Below are positions 42,560-51,631 of a DNA stretch of 64,000 bases, piece after piece. Under the pieces are notes generated by a model that was not told where the DNA came from, did no database searches, and saw nothing but the letters and a program-made list of their open reading frames with translations. The stretch is from G965197405 sp965197405 (GTDB lineage Bacteria; Chloroflexota; Dehalococcoidia; Lucifugimonadales; JAGWBF01). The position numbers and the translations under genes are program-made. Numbering within the stretch: the stretch's first letter is position 1; every line of letters starts with the position of its first letter. The stretch covers positions 186,001 to 250,000 of the forward strand of contig OZ240206.1 of assembly GCA_965197405.1 (NCBI GenBank). Reading direction: 5' to 3'.

Positions 42560-43834
42560 TCAGGTGAGGACCTCTCCCTGTTCCAGGGCGCGGTAGTCCT
42601 CCTCGCGGTAGCCCAAAAGCTCCCTCACGACGTACCGGTTATGCTCGCCGAGGAGGGGCGCATGGCGGCTCACCTGGCCTGGGGTATCGCTCAGCTGCCA
42701 TGGAATGCCGGGGAGCCACTCCGCGCCCACCCGGGGGTGCTCGGACTCCACGAATACTCCGCGCTCCTGGAAGTGAGGGCTGGTGAACTGGTCTTCGATA
42801 TTCATCACCGGCACGGCGGCGACACCGGCCCCCTGAAGAACGTCGGCTATCTCCTCGGGCGTATGCTCCCTGGTCCACTGGGCCACCCGCCGGTCAAGCT
42901 CATCGAGGTTTTGGGAGCGGAGGTAGGCATCGGCGAACCGGGGGGCCGAGGTCCAGGGAGGGCTACCTATGGCCTTGCAGAAGGCCTGCCACTCTTCCTG
43001 GGTCTTTACGGCGATGGATACCCACCTGTCATCCCCTCGGCAGGGATAGTTGGCGTGGGGGGCCATGAAGGGGTGACGCGTCCCCCGGAGGCCAACGTCT
43101 CTGCCGTTCATCCCGTACTCCATCATCGCCTCTCCAAGGAGGCCCACCGAAGCCTCAAGCTGGGCCACCTCGATATACTGCCCCTCTCCGGTGACGCTGC
43201 GGTGGCGCAGCGCCGCGAGGAGGGCTATGAGGGCAGTGAGGGAGGCAACCACGTCGCACCAGGGACCCTGAATCTGCCCCGCCAGAGAGCCTCCGGCGTC
43301 ATCTTCCGGGCCATCCGGGGGGTATCCGTCCACCGGGGGGTATCCGATGAGGCCCATCAGCCCCGACAGGGCCGAGGTGATGGATGCGTAGGCGAGCACC
43401 TCTCTGAGAGGCCCCGACTCGCCGGCCCCCGGCATAGCGACCACTACGATGTCGGGCTTGACTGCCTTGAGTGCCGGGTAGCCGAGGCCCATCCGGTCCA
43501 TCACGCCGGGGGAGTAGTTGCTGATTATCACGTCACTGATACCCGCTAGCTCCTTCACCAACGCCAGACCCTGGGCCTCCTTGAGGTTGACGGTGATGCC
43601 CCACTTGCTGCGGTTGAGGCTGTGAAAGAGGGGTTGAAGCTCCGGCCACTGGCCCCGGTCGCCTCCCGCGATGTCCTCGCCGACGATGGGGCGACCCCGC
43701 CGGGTGCCGTCCAGCCTGGTACGGGTCTCTATCTTTATTACCTGCGCCCCCATATCGGCCATGGCCTGGCTGACCAGAGGCCCGGCCAGTACGCTGCCCA
43801 TGTCTATCACCCGGTATCTTTCCAGAGCTTGCAC
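42560..43834 (-). CDS. CaiB/BaiF family CoA transferase (1)
   Basis: The 424-residue protein has the CaiB/BaiF fold: an N-terminal DMGSVLAGPLVSQAMADMGAQVI, the stretch ISDVIISNYSPGVMDRMGL near residue 113 and a late APLLGEHNRYV. The family moves CoA between carboxylic acids via an aspartyl-CoA anhydride; the donor and acceptor are unknown. It starts at GTG 43834, two bases after the stop of the preceding CoA transferase, so the two are translationally coupled and could form a heteromer. Confidence 0.92.
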   Translation of the reverse strand: MQALERYRVIDMGSVLAGPLVSQAMADMGAQVIKIETRTRLDGTRRGRPIVGEDIAGGDRGQWPELQPLFHSLNRSKWGITVNLKEAQGLALVKELAGISDVIISNYSPGVMDRMGLGYPALKAVKPDIVVVAMPGAGESGPLREVLAYASITSALSGLMGLIGYPPVDGYPPDGPEDDAGGSLAGQIQGPWCDVVASLTALIALLAALRHRSVTGEGQYIEVAQLEASVGLLGEAMMEYGMNGRDVGLRGTRHPFMAPHANYPCRGDDRWVSIAVKTQEEWQAFCKAIGSPPWTSAPRFADAYLRSQNLDELDRRVAQWTREHTPEEIADVLQGAGVAAVPVMNIEDQFTSPHFQERGVFVESEHPRVGAEWLPGIPWQLSDTPGQVSRHAPLLGEHNRYVVRELLGYREEDYRALEQGEVLT

Positions 43835-43836
43835 TA

Positions 43837-45048
43837 TCAGACTATCCCCGCCATTCTCAGTCTCGCCAGGTCCTCCTGTGAGAGGGCCAGCCTGCCACAG
43901 TATACGCTAGCGTTGTGCTGACCCAGAAGGGGCGCGGGGCCGCCTACCTCTCCCGGAGTACGGGAAAGGCGGAAGGGGGATCCCGGGTGGGCCAGGACGC
44001 CTGCCACCGGATGCTCTACATTGACGAAATACTCCCTCTCCGCCAGGTGAGGGTCCCCGGCAATCTCTTCGATGGTCCTCACGGGCGCGCAGGGTACTTT
44101 GTGCTCCAGGCAGAGCTTGAAAATCTCCTCCTTGGTGCGCTCCATGAACCAGGGCGCGATGAGGGCTTCGGCCTCATCGGGGTATTCCTCGGCCATGGCC
44201 CGCCGGTTCCTGTACCGGGGGTCCTCCTGCCAGCCGGGGTTGCCTATTAGCTCCATGAACCGGAGGTACTGTTCCAGCTGCAATGGGTAGAGGCAGACGA
44301 AACCGTCCTTGCACCGCATTATCGTGTTGGGGAAGTAGGCTTCCCCACCGCGCCTGCCCTTCCTCGTGCCCGCGACGCCCCGGTATATGAAGTTGGGCAG
44401 GAAATAGACAAAGGATATGAGCACCGCCAGGGCCTGCGCCCCCGACACGTCCACCAGCTGGCCCCGTCCGGTGGCATCCCTGGCCAGCAGCGCGATGAGG
44501 GTCGCCGCGGCGCCCGATAGCCCTGCCATAAAGTCGGCCTGGGAGAAGGGTATGGCCAGAGGCTCCCTGCCGGGCATACCGATGCCGACGCTTATTCCCC
44601 CCGCAGCCTGGACGTTGAGGTCGTATGCGGCGTGGTGCTCGTAAGGCCCCGTCTGGCCGAAGGGGGCGATGGAGGTGACGACCAGGCGCGGGAACTGCTC
44701 TTTGATGCTGGGGTAGTCAAGCTCCAGCTTCCGCACGAGGGCAGGAGGAAGGTTCTCCACGAGCACGTCGGCGTCCTCCAGCAGCCTGAGAAACATCTCG
44801 CGTCCCGTCGGAGTGCCGACGTCCAAGGTTATGTCCAGCTTGCCAGTGTTGAGGAAGAGAAAAAGGCCGCTGGCTTCGTCACCAGGCTCATCGCCGGGGA
44901 AGGGGCCGTTGCGTCGGGAGGAGTCGCCGCAAAGGGGCTGCTCCACCTTGACTACCTCGGCCCCAAGGTCGGCCAGGAGCCGGGCGCAGAAGGGGGCAGA
45001 GATGTAGTCCCCCAGCTCAATGACCCTGATTCCCTGGAGAGCCTTCAT
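43837..45048 (-). CDS. CaiB/BaiF family CoA transferase (2)
   Basis: 403 residues from ATG 45048 (MKALQGIRVIELGDYISAP) with AAGGGGAC upstream. The longer frame to 45147 only reads through a family A repeat. The fold markers are ADLGAEVVKVEQP, FLFLNTGKLDITLD and DVLVENLPPALVRKLELDYPS. It is paired with the gene at 42560-43834. The conserved Asp nucleophile region is expected near SQADFMAGLSG. Confidence 0.92.
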   Translation of the reverse strand: MKALQGIRVIELGDYISAPFCARLLADLGAEVVKVEQPLCGDSSRRNGPFPGDEPGDEASGLFLFLNTGKLDITLDVGTPTGREMFLRLLEDADVLVENLPPALVRKLELDYPSIKEQFPRLVVTSIAPFGQTGPYEHHAAYDLNVQAAGGISVGIGMPGREPLAIPFSQADFMAGLSGAAATLIALLARDATGRGQLVDVSGAQALAVLISFVYFLPNFIYRGVAGTRKGRRGGEAYFPNTIMRCKDGFVCLYPLQLEQYLRFMELIGNPGWQEDPRYRNRRAMAEEYPDEAEALIAPWFMERTKEEIFKLCLEHKVPCAPVRTIEEIAGDPHLAEREYFVNVEHPVAGVLAHPGSPFRLSRTPGEVGGPAPLLGQHNASVYCGRLALSQEDLARLRMAGIV

Positions 45049-45080
45049 CGCCGTCCCCTTACTCACCCATACCGTTTCAT

Positions 45081-45182
45081 TGTCACCCTGAGCGACAGCG
45101 AAGGGCCTAAAATCCTTTCCCTGGGTGTCGTTTTGATAGAGAGACATTTTAGATTCTTCGTCGCTTCGCTCCTCAGAATGAC
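45081..45182. repeat. dispersed intergenic repeat, family A copy
   Basis: A palindrome from TGTCACCCTGAGCGACAGCG to CTTCGCTCCTCAGAATGAC. It shares the interior GTGTCGTTTTG word with the 18.4 and 53.6 kb copies. Confidence 0.75.
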
Positions 45183-45254
45183 GCGCGGTGGCGGCCTGTA
45201 TTAACCCCTGCCTGCAGCAGACTGATAACGTCGAGAATGGACCGACCCCGCCCC

Positions 45255-46424
45255 TTACTCACCTGCCGGGTTGAGGGGTGGGGCAGCGCTTGGGAACCGG
45301 ACGAAGGGGGGATGAAGGTCTACCTGGCGGGAGACCAATGCTACCGTGGCGCTGCCTCCGGCGGTGATCTCCCCTCGCTGGTTTTCGCACCACACATCCA
45401 GCTCTACTATGTGCTTGCCGTCCCGGACCGACTTCCCGCTGACCCGTCCTTTGCACCAGGTAGTATCGTAGATGAAGTTGGGCCGGACCAGCCGGACCTT
45501 CAGTCCCTCCAGGAATCCCAGGTTGCTCGTCCAGTTGGTGACCAGGTTCTCCAGCCAGCAGACCCTCTGGATACCCGAGTCGTGGGCAAAGGGGAAGCCG
45601 AAGACCTGGGCCACGGAGTCCTTGACCATCGAGGCATCCCAGGAGTCTGGCATACCCGTATCGGGGTCCCAGTAGACGTCCTGGGGGTGCCGCCGCCAGT
45701 GGTCCAGGAAGTAGGAGAAGCCAAGGGTCCCGCGCACCACGTCAATGAAGTTCAGCATGTCGTCGCTGGAAAGGGGACCCTTTACTATAGGGGGAACCTG
45801 CTCCCCCGCCTGGACGTCCTCCCAGTACCGGGGAACGTCCCCTCTTATCTCCTCGGACTCGTAGGCAGCGTCTATGGCCTCCAGTTCCTCGGGGCTGTAA
45901 CGGTAGCGGGGTATGTTCATGTACTTGCCCCGCTCGCGGGCAGCATCCCTGGGGACGCGCATGACATAGGGAGTAGCCCTGGCTACAAGCTCGCCTTCCT
46001 GGTTGCTGTAGACCACCTCGCCAGTCTGTAGGGCCATGGGGCCGCAGAACTCTCCACGCTTCTCCTCCACTTCGAGGAGGCGGCCTGTAACGCCAATCCG
46101 GTCGTTCAGCAGAAGGGGACGGAAGAACTCCCAGTCGGCCCCGGCGTAGAGGGCATGGACTCCGGGCAGCTTTGGGGCGATGAACGTGTCGTCAAAGCAG
46201 TATAGCAGGGTGGGATGGCCCAGCATCGTCCCAAGCAGGTTGGTGGAGACCAACTCCTCCGAGAGATACAAAGGGTTGCGGCTGCCGATGGCTAGGGCGA
46301 AGCGGATAATCATCTCCTTACCCACCTGTTCCCAGCGCGGGTAGCGCCTGAGCTTCGTCCCAATCAGCTTCCGGGCCTCCTGGATGGCCTGTTGAGTCAA
46401 GCCGGGGTACAGCCTGTCTTTCAT
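45255..46424 (-). CDS. double-hotdog acyl dehydratase (MaoC/FAS1-like) (1)
   Basis: The 389-residue protein has two hotdog domains. The first contains RFALAIGSRNPLY, GVHALYAGADWEFFRPLLLND; the second contains a linker GDVPRYWEDVQAGEQVPPIV and YDTTWCKGRVSGK, with VELDVWCENQRGEITAGGSATV at the end. This is the FAS1-type/MaoC-like dehydratase layout of enoyl-CoA hydratases. It is followed by no repeat and preceded, 42 bp upstream on the same strand, by a homologue. Its substrate is inferred to be a branched or cyclic enoyl-CoA. Confidence 0.87.
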   Translation of the reverse strand: MKDRLYPGLTQQAIQEARKLIGTKLRRYPRWEQVGKEMIIRFALAIGSRNPLYLSEELVSTNLLGTMLGHPTLLYCFDDTFIAPKLPGVHALYAGADWEFFRPLLLNDRIGVTGRLLEVEEKRGEFCGPMALQTGEVVYSNQEGELVARATPYVMRVPRDAARERGKYMNIPRYRYSPEELEAIDAAYESEEIRGDVPRYWEDVQAGEQVPPIVKGPLSSDDMLNFIDVVRGTLGFSYFLDHWRRHPQDVYWDPDTGMPDSWDASMVKDSVAQVFGFPFAHDSGIQRVCWLENLVTNWTSNLGFLEGLKVRLVRPNFIYDTTWCKGRVSGKSVRDGKHIVELDVWCENQRGEITAGGSATVALVSRQVDLHPPFVRFPSAAPPLNPAGE

Positions 46425-46466
46425 AGATGTTGCCCTTGCTCGTCTGATATGCCCAGCCGGGCAGGT

Positions 46467-47624
46467 TCAAGACCCTTCCCGGCCCCTAGAGGGCAGGACT
46501 ATCTCCACCCGGCCCATACCGGTGGTCTCGCCGCGCTGGTTCTGGCAGGAGGTCTCACATTCTACCATGTGCCGGTCCCCCTCGACCCACTTGCGGGCGA
46601 CCTTACCCTCCACCCAGGTGGTATCCCCTTCTATGTTGAAGCGCCTCAGCTCGTGATAGAACTTCCGGACAAAGGCATGGTCGCTCATCCAGTTGGTGAC
46701 TACCTGGGCCAGCCAGGAGCCGCGCTGGGGGCCAAGGTCGTAGATGCCGGGGAGGGCGATGAGCTTGGCCATCGTTTCCTCCCAGTGGCCCCGGTGGGGA
46801 TGGTCGGGCACGCCGGTTTCCGGGTCAGGCTCGGCGAAGCCCAGGTGCTTCCTGAAGGAGCTCCACCGGTAATAGTGGTTGCCCCCCGGGCTGGCCCCCA
46901 CGCCAACGTTGAAAGCGTCGAACCTGCCCGCACCGAAGATAATCTCCACCACCCTCAGAGGCCCCCTCACGATAGGGGGCAGTGCTTCCCCTTCCTGGAC
47001 ATCCTCCCAGTGCCGGGGCGTCGCCCCCCTTATCTCCTCCCTGTCGTACATATCCCAGATGGCCTCCAGGTCTTCCGGGGTATACCTGGGCTTCTCCACG
47101 CCCTTGTACCTGTCCCTTTCCCTGGCCGCCCGCCTCTCCGTCCTGATGCTCCACGCCCTGGCCCGCGCCACTGCGTCGGCCCTCTGGTCCACGTACAGGG
47201 TTTGAGCGTGCTGTATGGCCATGCGCCCCGCGTAGCTGCTGGACTTCTCCACCACGTCGTGGGGGCGGTACGAGGCGCTGATTACATCTCCCGGACGGAC
47301 GGGCTTGTAGTACTCCCACTCGCTCCCCCCGTAGAAGCTGTGAACGCCGGGCATTCCTCCCAGATTGGTGGCGGTGATGGCCCTCACAGTCCAGAGGAAT
47401 ATGGGGGTGGCAATCATGCTCCCATAGGGGGTACTTCGGCCGTAGGCCTCGTCCCAGAAGAGGGGGTTTCGCTCTCCCATACCCTGGGCGTAGGTCCTGA
47501 TGGCGCCCTCGGTGATCTCTCCCACGTGGCGGATGCCGTGGTAGTAGACCCCCAGGCGGCCCCTCAGCCGGTCAATGCCCTCCTGGGTAATCCGCCCGTA
47601 GGAGCTATTCTCGCTCGTCGTCAT
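46467..47624 (-). CDS. double-hotdog acyl dehydratase (MaoC/FAS1-like) (2)
   Basis: The 385-residue homologue of the gene that follows on the same strand has the same layout: AQGMGERNPLFWDEAYG, GVHSFYGGSEWEYYKPVRPGD, TPRHWEDVQEGEALPPIV and TSCQNQRGETTGMGRVEIVLP. AAGGA precedes ATG 47624. The pair may encode a heterodimer, as MaoC-like proteins often form two-subunit enzymes, although each already contains two hotdog halves. Confidence 0.87.
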   Translation of the reverse strand: MTTSENSSYGRITQEGIDRLRGRLGVYYHGIRHVGEITEGAIRTYAQGMGERNPLFWDEAYGRSTPYGSMIATPIFLWTVRAITATNLGGMPGVHSFYGGSEWEYYKPVRPGDVISASYRPHDVVEKSSSYAGRMAIQHAQTLYVDQRADAVARARAWSIRTERRAARERDRYKGVEKPRYTPEDLEAIWDMYDREEIRGATPRHWEDVQEGEALPPIVRGPLRVVEIIFGAGRFDAFNVGVGASPGGNHYYRWSSFRKHLGFAEPDPETGVPDHPHRGHWEETMAKLIALPGIYDLGPQRGSWLAQVVTNWMSDHAFVRKFYHELRRFNIEGDTTWVEGKVARKWVEGDRHMVECETSCQNQRGETTGMGRVEIVLPSRGREGS

Positions 47625-47664
47625 TTCCAGTCCTTGCCATAAGAGTACCCTTCGCCCTCTCTGA

Positions 47665-47835
47665 TGTCATTCCGAGCGCAGCGAGGAATCTAAAATCCAT
47701 GCTCTCGAATAAGCCTACTCTTGAGATTCCTCACTCCGCTTCGCTCCGTTCGGAATGACATGCAGTGGGGACCTGTATTGCCATGAAAATAGGGTTTCAT
47801 CCCCTTATGTGGCCCGACAGGGCCATAGCGATTGT
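47665..47835. repeat. family A copy followed by family B end module
   Basis: Family A at 47665-47759 runs GTCATTCCGAGCGCAGCGAG to CGTTCGGAATGAC. It is followed at about 47770-47835 by a family B end (CCATGAAAATAGGGTTTC, then TGTGGCCCGACAGGGCCATAG). The same order of A then B occurs at 16.1 and 12.2 kb. Confidence 0.75.
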
Positions 47836-47859
47836 ATCAAGCGGTCGGTGCGCTACTTC

Positions 47860-49068
47860 CTAGCTCACGACCCCCTCTTCAATAAGCCGCTCCAACTCCT
47901 GGGGGGGTACACCTAGCAGCCCCTCGAATATAGCCCGGTTGTGCTCTCCTGCGGAGGGAGCGTGGCGGCGCACCTCCGGCCTGCGCCCGTCAAGGAGCCA
48001 GGGAGCGGTGATAACCGTATAGCTCCCTCCGGAAGGCTCCGTCACCTGCTGGGAGAAGCGGCGCTCGTTGAGATGGGGGTCCTCGAACAGGTCCCTGGCG
48101 CTGTAGGAGGGCACGGCGGCCACACCCTTCTCCTGCAACAGCTTCATCAGCTCGAAGGGAGTATGATTCAACGTCCAGTTGCCGATCTCCGGGTCCAGCT
48201 CATCCTGGTGGAGCCAGCGCCTGTAATCGTCGGAGAACCTCTCGTCGGCGAGCCACTCCGGGCGTCCCATAGCCTCACAGAGACCTTCCCATTCCCCCTG
48301 GGTGGCGACGGCTATGGTCAGCCAGGCCTCCCCTCCTTCTTCAGATTCCCCTGGGACGGGCTTGCACCTGTAAACGCCGTGGGGGGCCATGATATGGTCG
48401 CGGTTGCCCATGCGGGGATTGGGATTGGGGCCGTTGAGCTGCGCGTCCAAGACTTGCTCTCCAATCAGGCTCGTCATGGCATCCCGGGACGCCAGGTCTA
48501 TATACTGGCCCCGGCCCGTGGTGCGCTGGTGGTACAGGGCCGCCAGGACGGAGTAGGCGGTGGTGCTGCCCACGGTGTAGTCCACCATCAGTCTGAGGTC
48601 TGTGGGAATGCCATCGGCATAGCCGGTCATGTGGGAAAGCCCAGACATGGCGCCGAAGATGGGCGCAAAGCCGGTGTAGCGTGACTGGGGGCCCTCCGCT
48701 CCCAGAGAGGAGGATGAGACCATGATGATGTCGGGCTTGACCTTGACCAACTCCCGGTAGTCCAGGCCGAACCGCTTCATCGTCCCCGGACGGTAGTTCT
48801 CCACCACCAGGTCGCAGACCTTTATAAGCTCCCTAGCGAGCCCCGCGCCCTCGGGGGTGGTCAGGTCCAGGGTTATGCTCATTTTGTTGTAGTTCAGGTA
48901 GCGGCCCACATCGGCGGCGCGCTGCTGTGGGAACCCTCCCCTGGCACGGGAGGAGGTTATTTTAATCACCTCGGCCCCCAGGGACGCCAGGAGGAGGGTG
49001 GAATAGGGGCCGGCCGCCGCCCAACTGAAATCAGCTACCCGCACGTCCCCTAAAGGTAGACCCTTCAT
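47860..49068 (-). CDS. CaiB/BaiF family CoA transferase (3)
   Basis: 402 residues from ATG 49068 (MKGLPLGDVRVADFSWAAAG); a GTG start three codons earlier is less likely. It has SLGAEVIKITSSRARGG, KVCDLVVENYRPGTMKRFGLD near residue 95 and RHAPSAGEHNRAIFEG near the end. It is isolated from neighbours by repeats on both sides and is therefore probably transcribed separately. Confidence 0.92.
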   Translation of the reverse strand: MKGLPLGDVRVADFSWAAAGPYSTLLLASLGAEVIKITSSRARGGFPQQRAADVGRYLNYNKMSITLDLTTPEGAGLARELIKVCDLVVENYRPGTMKRFGLDYRELVKVKPDIIMVSSSSLGAEGPQSRYTGFAPIFGAMSGLSHMTGYADGIPTDLRLMVDYTVGSTTAYSVLAALYHQRTTGRGQYIDLASRDAMTSLIGEQVLDAQLNGPNPNPRMGNRDHIMAPHGVYRCKPVPGESEEGGEAWLTIAVATQGEWEGLCEAMGRPEWLADERFSDDYRRWLHQDELDPEIGNWTLNHTPFELMKLLQEKGVAAVPSYSARDLFEDPHLNERRFSQQVTEPSGGSYTVITAPWLLDGRRPEVRRHAPSAGEHNRAIFEGLLGVPPQELERLIEEGVVS

Positions 49069-49100
49069 CCCTACCACCTAGATGACCAGGGTCGTTTCAT

Positions 49101-49236
49101 TGTCACCCCGAGCGGAGCGAGGGGTCTAATGTCCCGGCTGACTGCCGTGTTTTTCTGGCCGGTACTGCCCTGATTTCGACTTTTGTTAGGCATTATTTTT
49201 AGATTCCTCACTCCGCTTCGCTCCGTTCGGAATGAC
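49101..49236. repeat. dispersed intergenic repeat, family A copy
   Basis: A palindrome from TGTCACCCCGAGCGGAGCGA to CTCCGTTCGGAATGACA. Its interior (GCCGGTACTGCCCTGATTTC) corresponds to the 4.1 kb copy read in reverse. Confidence 0.75.
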
Positions 49237-49285
49237 ACGCGGCGGGGCTTATATTCACCTAACACCGAGAATGAACCGACCCTGC

Positions 49286-50515
49286 CTAGATGACCCCGGT
49301 CTGACGGAGCTTGGCTAGCTCTTCGGACTTGCAGCCGAGCCAGCCTTCATATATCTCCCGGTTGTGTTGTCCAAGGGAGGGAGCGGGACGCCGGACGGCC
49401 CAGGGGGTGTGGGAGAGATTATAGGCCGCCCCGGGCATCTTGAACTTTCCTATGGCGGGGTGCTCCACCTCCGCGAAGAACCCCCGGTGCTCCATCTGCA
49501 GGTCTTGCAGCACTTCCTGGGTGGAATACACGGGACCGGCGGCGCAGCCGTGTTCCTGGAGGCTGTGGTAAATCTCCTCCCTTGTGTGGCCCATAGCCCA
49601 GGTCTCTATCTTCTCGTCTATCTCCGCCCTGTGGTCCACGCGGGACTCCTGGGTGGCGTACCTTTCGTCCGTCGCCCAGGAGGGCTGCCCCATGACGTTG
49701 ACCATCGCCTCCCAATGGCGCTGGCTGGGAATCAGGGTCTCCCAGAAGCCGTCCTTGCACCGATAGAGGCCTCCGATGTAGTGGGGCAGGTGCCGGCCAT
49801 GTCGCGTCCACATGACTCCCCGGTCGGGGTACTGGCAGAGGTCGGCGCTGTTGAGGTTGATGAGAGTCTCCTGCTTGGACACGTCTATGTGCCGGCCCTG
49901 GCCGCAGAAGAGGCGGCCTAGCAGGACCGCGGTGGTGGCGACGGCGGCGCTGAGGCCGGCCTGGTACTCGCCAAGGTATCCCCCCGCCCTGATAGGCTCC
50001 CGGTCGTGGTAGAGCTGGTCGGGCAGGCGGCCCCCCGGCAGGAGGTAGCCATCGCCGCCGGAGTGGTAGGTGTTCATATAGTAGGATTTGTAGTCTGCGT
50101 AAGGCCCCGACCTACCGAAGGGCGTTATGGAGGTGACTACCAGCTGCGGGTTGGCCTCGTGGAGGCTTGGGTAATCGAGACCCAGGTCCGACAGCAAACC
50201 GGAGGGCAGGTCCTCAATCAGCAGGTCAACCCTACCGACCAACTCCAGCAGCAACTCCTTCCCCTTGGCCGTGGTCGCGTCCAGGGTGATACCCCGCTTG
50301 CTGGTGTTGAGGTAGATGAACAGGAGGCTCGCGTCCGACCCCGGAGGATGCTCATTATAGAAAGGCCCCCGCCTGCGGGCCTCGTCGCCTCCGGTGGGGG
50401 CCTCTACTTTCACCACGTCGCTCCCCATATCCGCCAAGAGCTTGGCGCAGAACGGCCCAGCTACAAAGGAGCACATTTCCAGGACTTTGACGCCTTCTAA
50501 AGCGGACTCATTCAT
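49286..50515 (-). CDS. CaiB/BaiF family CoA transferase (4)
   Basis: The 409-residue protein contains EGVKVLEMCSFVAGPFCAKL, ADMGSDVVKVEAP, FIYLNTSKRGITLDATTAKG and VDLLIEDLPSGLLSDLGLDYP. It resembles CoA transferase 2 in this window more than 1 or 3 (shared LNTxKxxITLD). No ribosome-binding site precedes ATG 50515. A strong hairpin separates it from the esterase genes upstream. Confidence 0.92.
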   Translation of the reverse strand: MNESALEGVKVLEMCSFVAGPFCAKLLADMGSDVVKVEAPTGGDEARRRGPFYNEHPPGSDASLLFIYLNTSKRGITLDATTAKGKELLLELVGRVDLLIEDLPSGLLSDLGLDYPSLHEANPQLVVTSITPFGRSGPYADYKSYYMNTYHSGGDGYLLPGGRLPDQLYHDREPIRAGGYLGEYQAGLSAAVATTAVLLGRLFCGQGRHIDVSKQETLINLNSADLCQYPDRGVMWTRHGRHLPHYIGGLYRCKDGFWETLIPSQRHWEAMVNVMGQPSWATDERYATQESRVDHRAEIDEKIETWAMGHTREEIYHSLQEHGCAAGPVYSTQEVLQDLQMEHRGFFAEVEHPAIGKFKMPGAAYNLSHTPWAVRRPAPSLGQHNREIYEGWLGCKSEELAKLRQTGVI

Positions 50516-50566
50516 GTCGTACCAATATCAGACGCGTTTCCCCGGGCGGGAGTGGCCATTCGGCAA

Positions 50567-50594
50567 GCCTCCGGTCCGGTTTCGGACCGGAGGC
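50567..50594 (-). terminator. 12-bp perfect hairpin behind the esterase cluster
   Basis: GCCTCCGGTCCG at 50567-50578 pairs with 50583-50594 around a GTTT loop. It lies downstream of the esterase ending at 50673 and 52 bp before the CoA transferase start. No T-run follows. Confidence 0.6.
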
Positions 50595-50672
50595 CCAAGA
50601 GAGATGGGGGATTTACCCACATCCCTAACTTGCTTCATCAACGCGGCAGGGCTTTTGCGTGTTAGAACGGGC

Positions 50673-51572
50673 CTAGTTCGTGTGCTTGCGGATGAACTCC
50701 CCGATGCGTTCGATGGCCTGCTGCCCCTCGGGAAGGATGGCGGCAAAGGCGTGCCAGACGTGGGGCATATCATCCCAGGCCTCTATTTCCACCTCGACGC
50801 CGGCGGCCTTGGCCCGCTCGGCGAGGCGGGTCGCGTCATCCAGCAGCACCTCGGCGGTGCCCACGTGAATCAGTAGGGGGGGCAGCCCACTCAGGTCGGC
50901 GTACAGGGGCGCGGCAAGGGGGGTACGCCGGTCCATGTCACCCATGTAAGTCTGTGCCATGAACTGCAGCCCCTCCAGCGTGACAACCGGGTCTATCTCG
51001 GCTTTCGTGGTCATGGACTCCCCGATTCCCTCCATGTCCACCCAGGGCGAGATGGGAATCGCAGCCGCCGGCATGGGTTCTCCCAGATACCGCAGGGCCA
51101 CCAGGGTGGATACCGTCAGCCCGCCGCCCGCCGAGTCGCCGGCGATGGTGATGCGGTTGGGCTTTATGCCGTTGGACAAGAGCCAGCGATAGGCGCTTAC
51201 GGAGTCCTCTACCGCGGCGGGGAAGGGGTTTTCCGGGGCGAGCCGGTAGTCTATGGCAAGAGCGCGAGAGCCGGACGCCCTGGACAGACGGGAGACCATC
51301 TCGCGGTGGGTCCTGGTCGAGCCAATCACATAACCGCCGCCGTGCAGGTAGAGCAGGACCTTGTCTTCCGCCGCTCCGGGGGCGGAAATCCACTCGGATG
51401 GTACGCCATTCGCGCCTACCCGCTCGCATATGACGTCATCGGCCACGGGGAACCCTGATACCAGGTCTTCATATGCGCCACGGATCTCGTCCGTGGTCTT
51501 GAGCGTCTGCAGCTTCTCCCCCATTGTTCTGAACATCTGGTTTGCCTTTTCAAGCTGTGGACTGGTCGCCAT
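50673..51572 (-). CDS. HSL-family alpha/beta hydrolase (esterase) (1)
   Basis: This 299-residue hormone-sensitive-lipase-type esterase has the oxyanion motif YLHGGGYVIGS near residue 74, nucleophile GDSAGGG near 144 and catalytic His in DDMPHVWHAF near 274. GAGGAGT precedes ATG 51572. It is the last of three tandem homologues sharing N-terminal SPQLEKANQMFRTMG-like sequences; they clearly arose by duplication. Short-chain or acyl ester hydrolysis is expected. Confidence 0.93.
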   Translation of the reverse strand: MATSPQLEKANQMFRTMGEKLQTLKTTDEIRGAYEDLVSGFPVADDVICERVGANGVPSEWISAPGAAEDKVLLYLHGGGYVIGSTRTHREMVSRLSRASGSRALAIDYRLAPENPFPAAVEDSVSAYRWLLSNGIKPNRITIAGDSAGGGLTVSTLVALRYLGEPMPAAAIPISPWVDMEGIGESMTTKAEIDPVVTLEGLQFMAQTYMGDMDRRTPLAAPLYADLSGLPPLLIHVGTAEVLLDDATRLAERAKAAGVEVEIEAWDDMPHVWHAFAAILPEGQQAIERIGEFIRKHTN

Positions 51573-51631
51573 TGTTACTCTCCTCTCTTATTTTTCGCGT
51601 CTTGTTTTTCGCTCCGAAATGTCGCGCCAGC

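Noticed and set aside
45049..45147. N-terminal extension of CoA transferase 2
   Set aside because: The extra 33 codons lie inside a family A repeat, while ATG 45048 starts the conserved fold.
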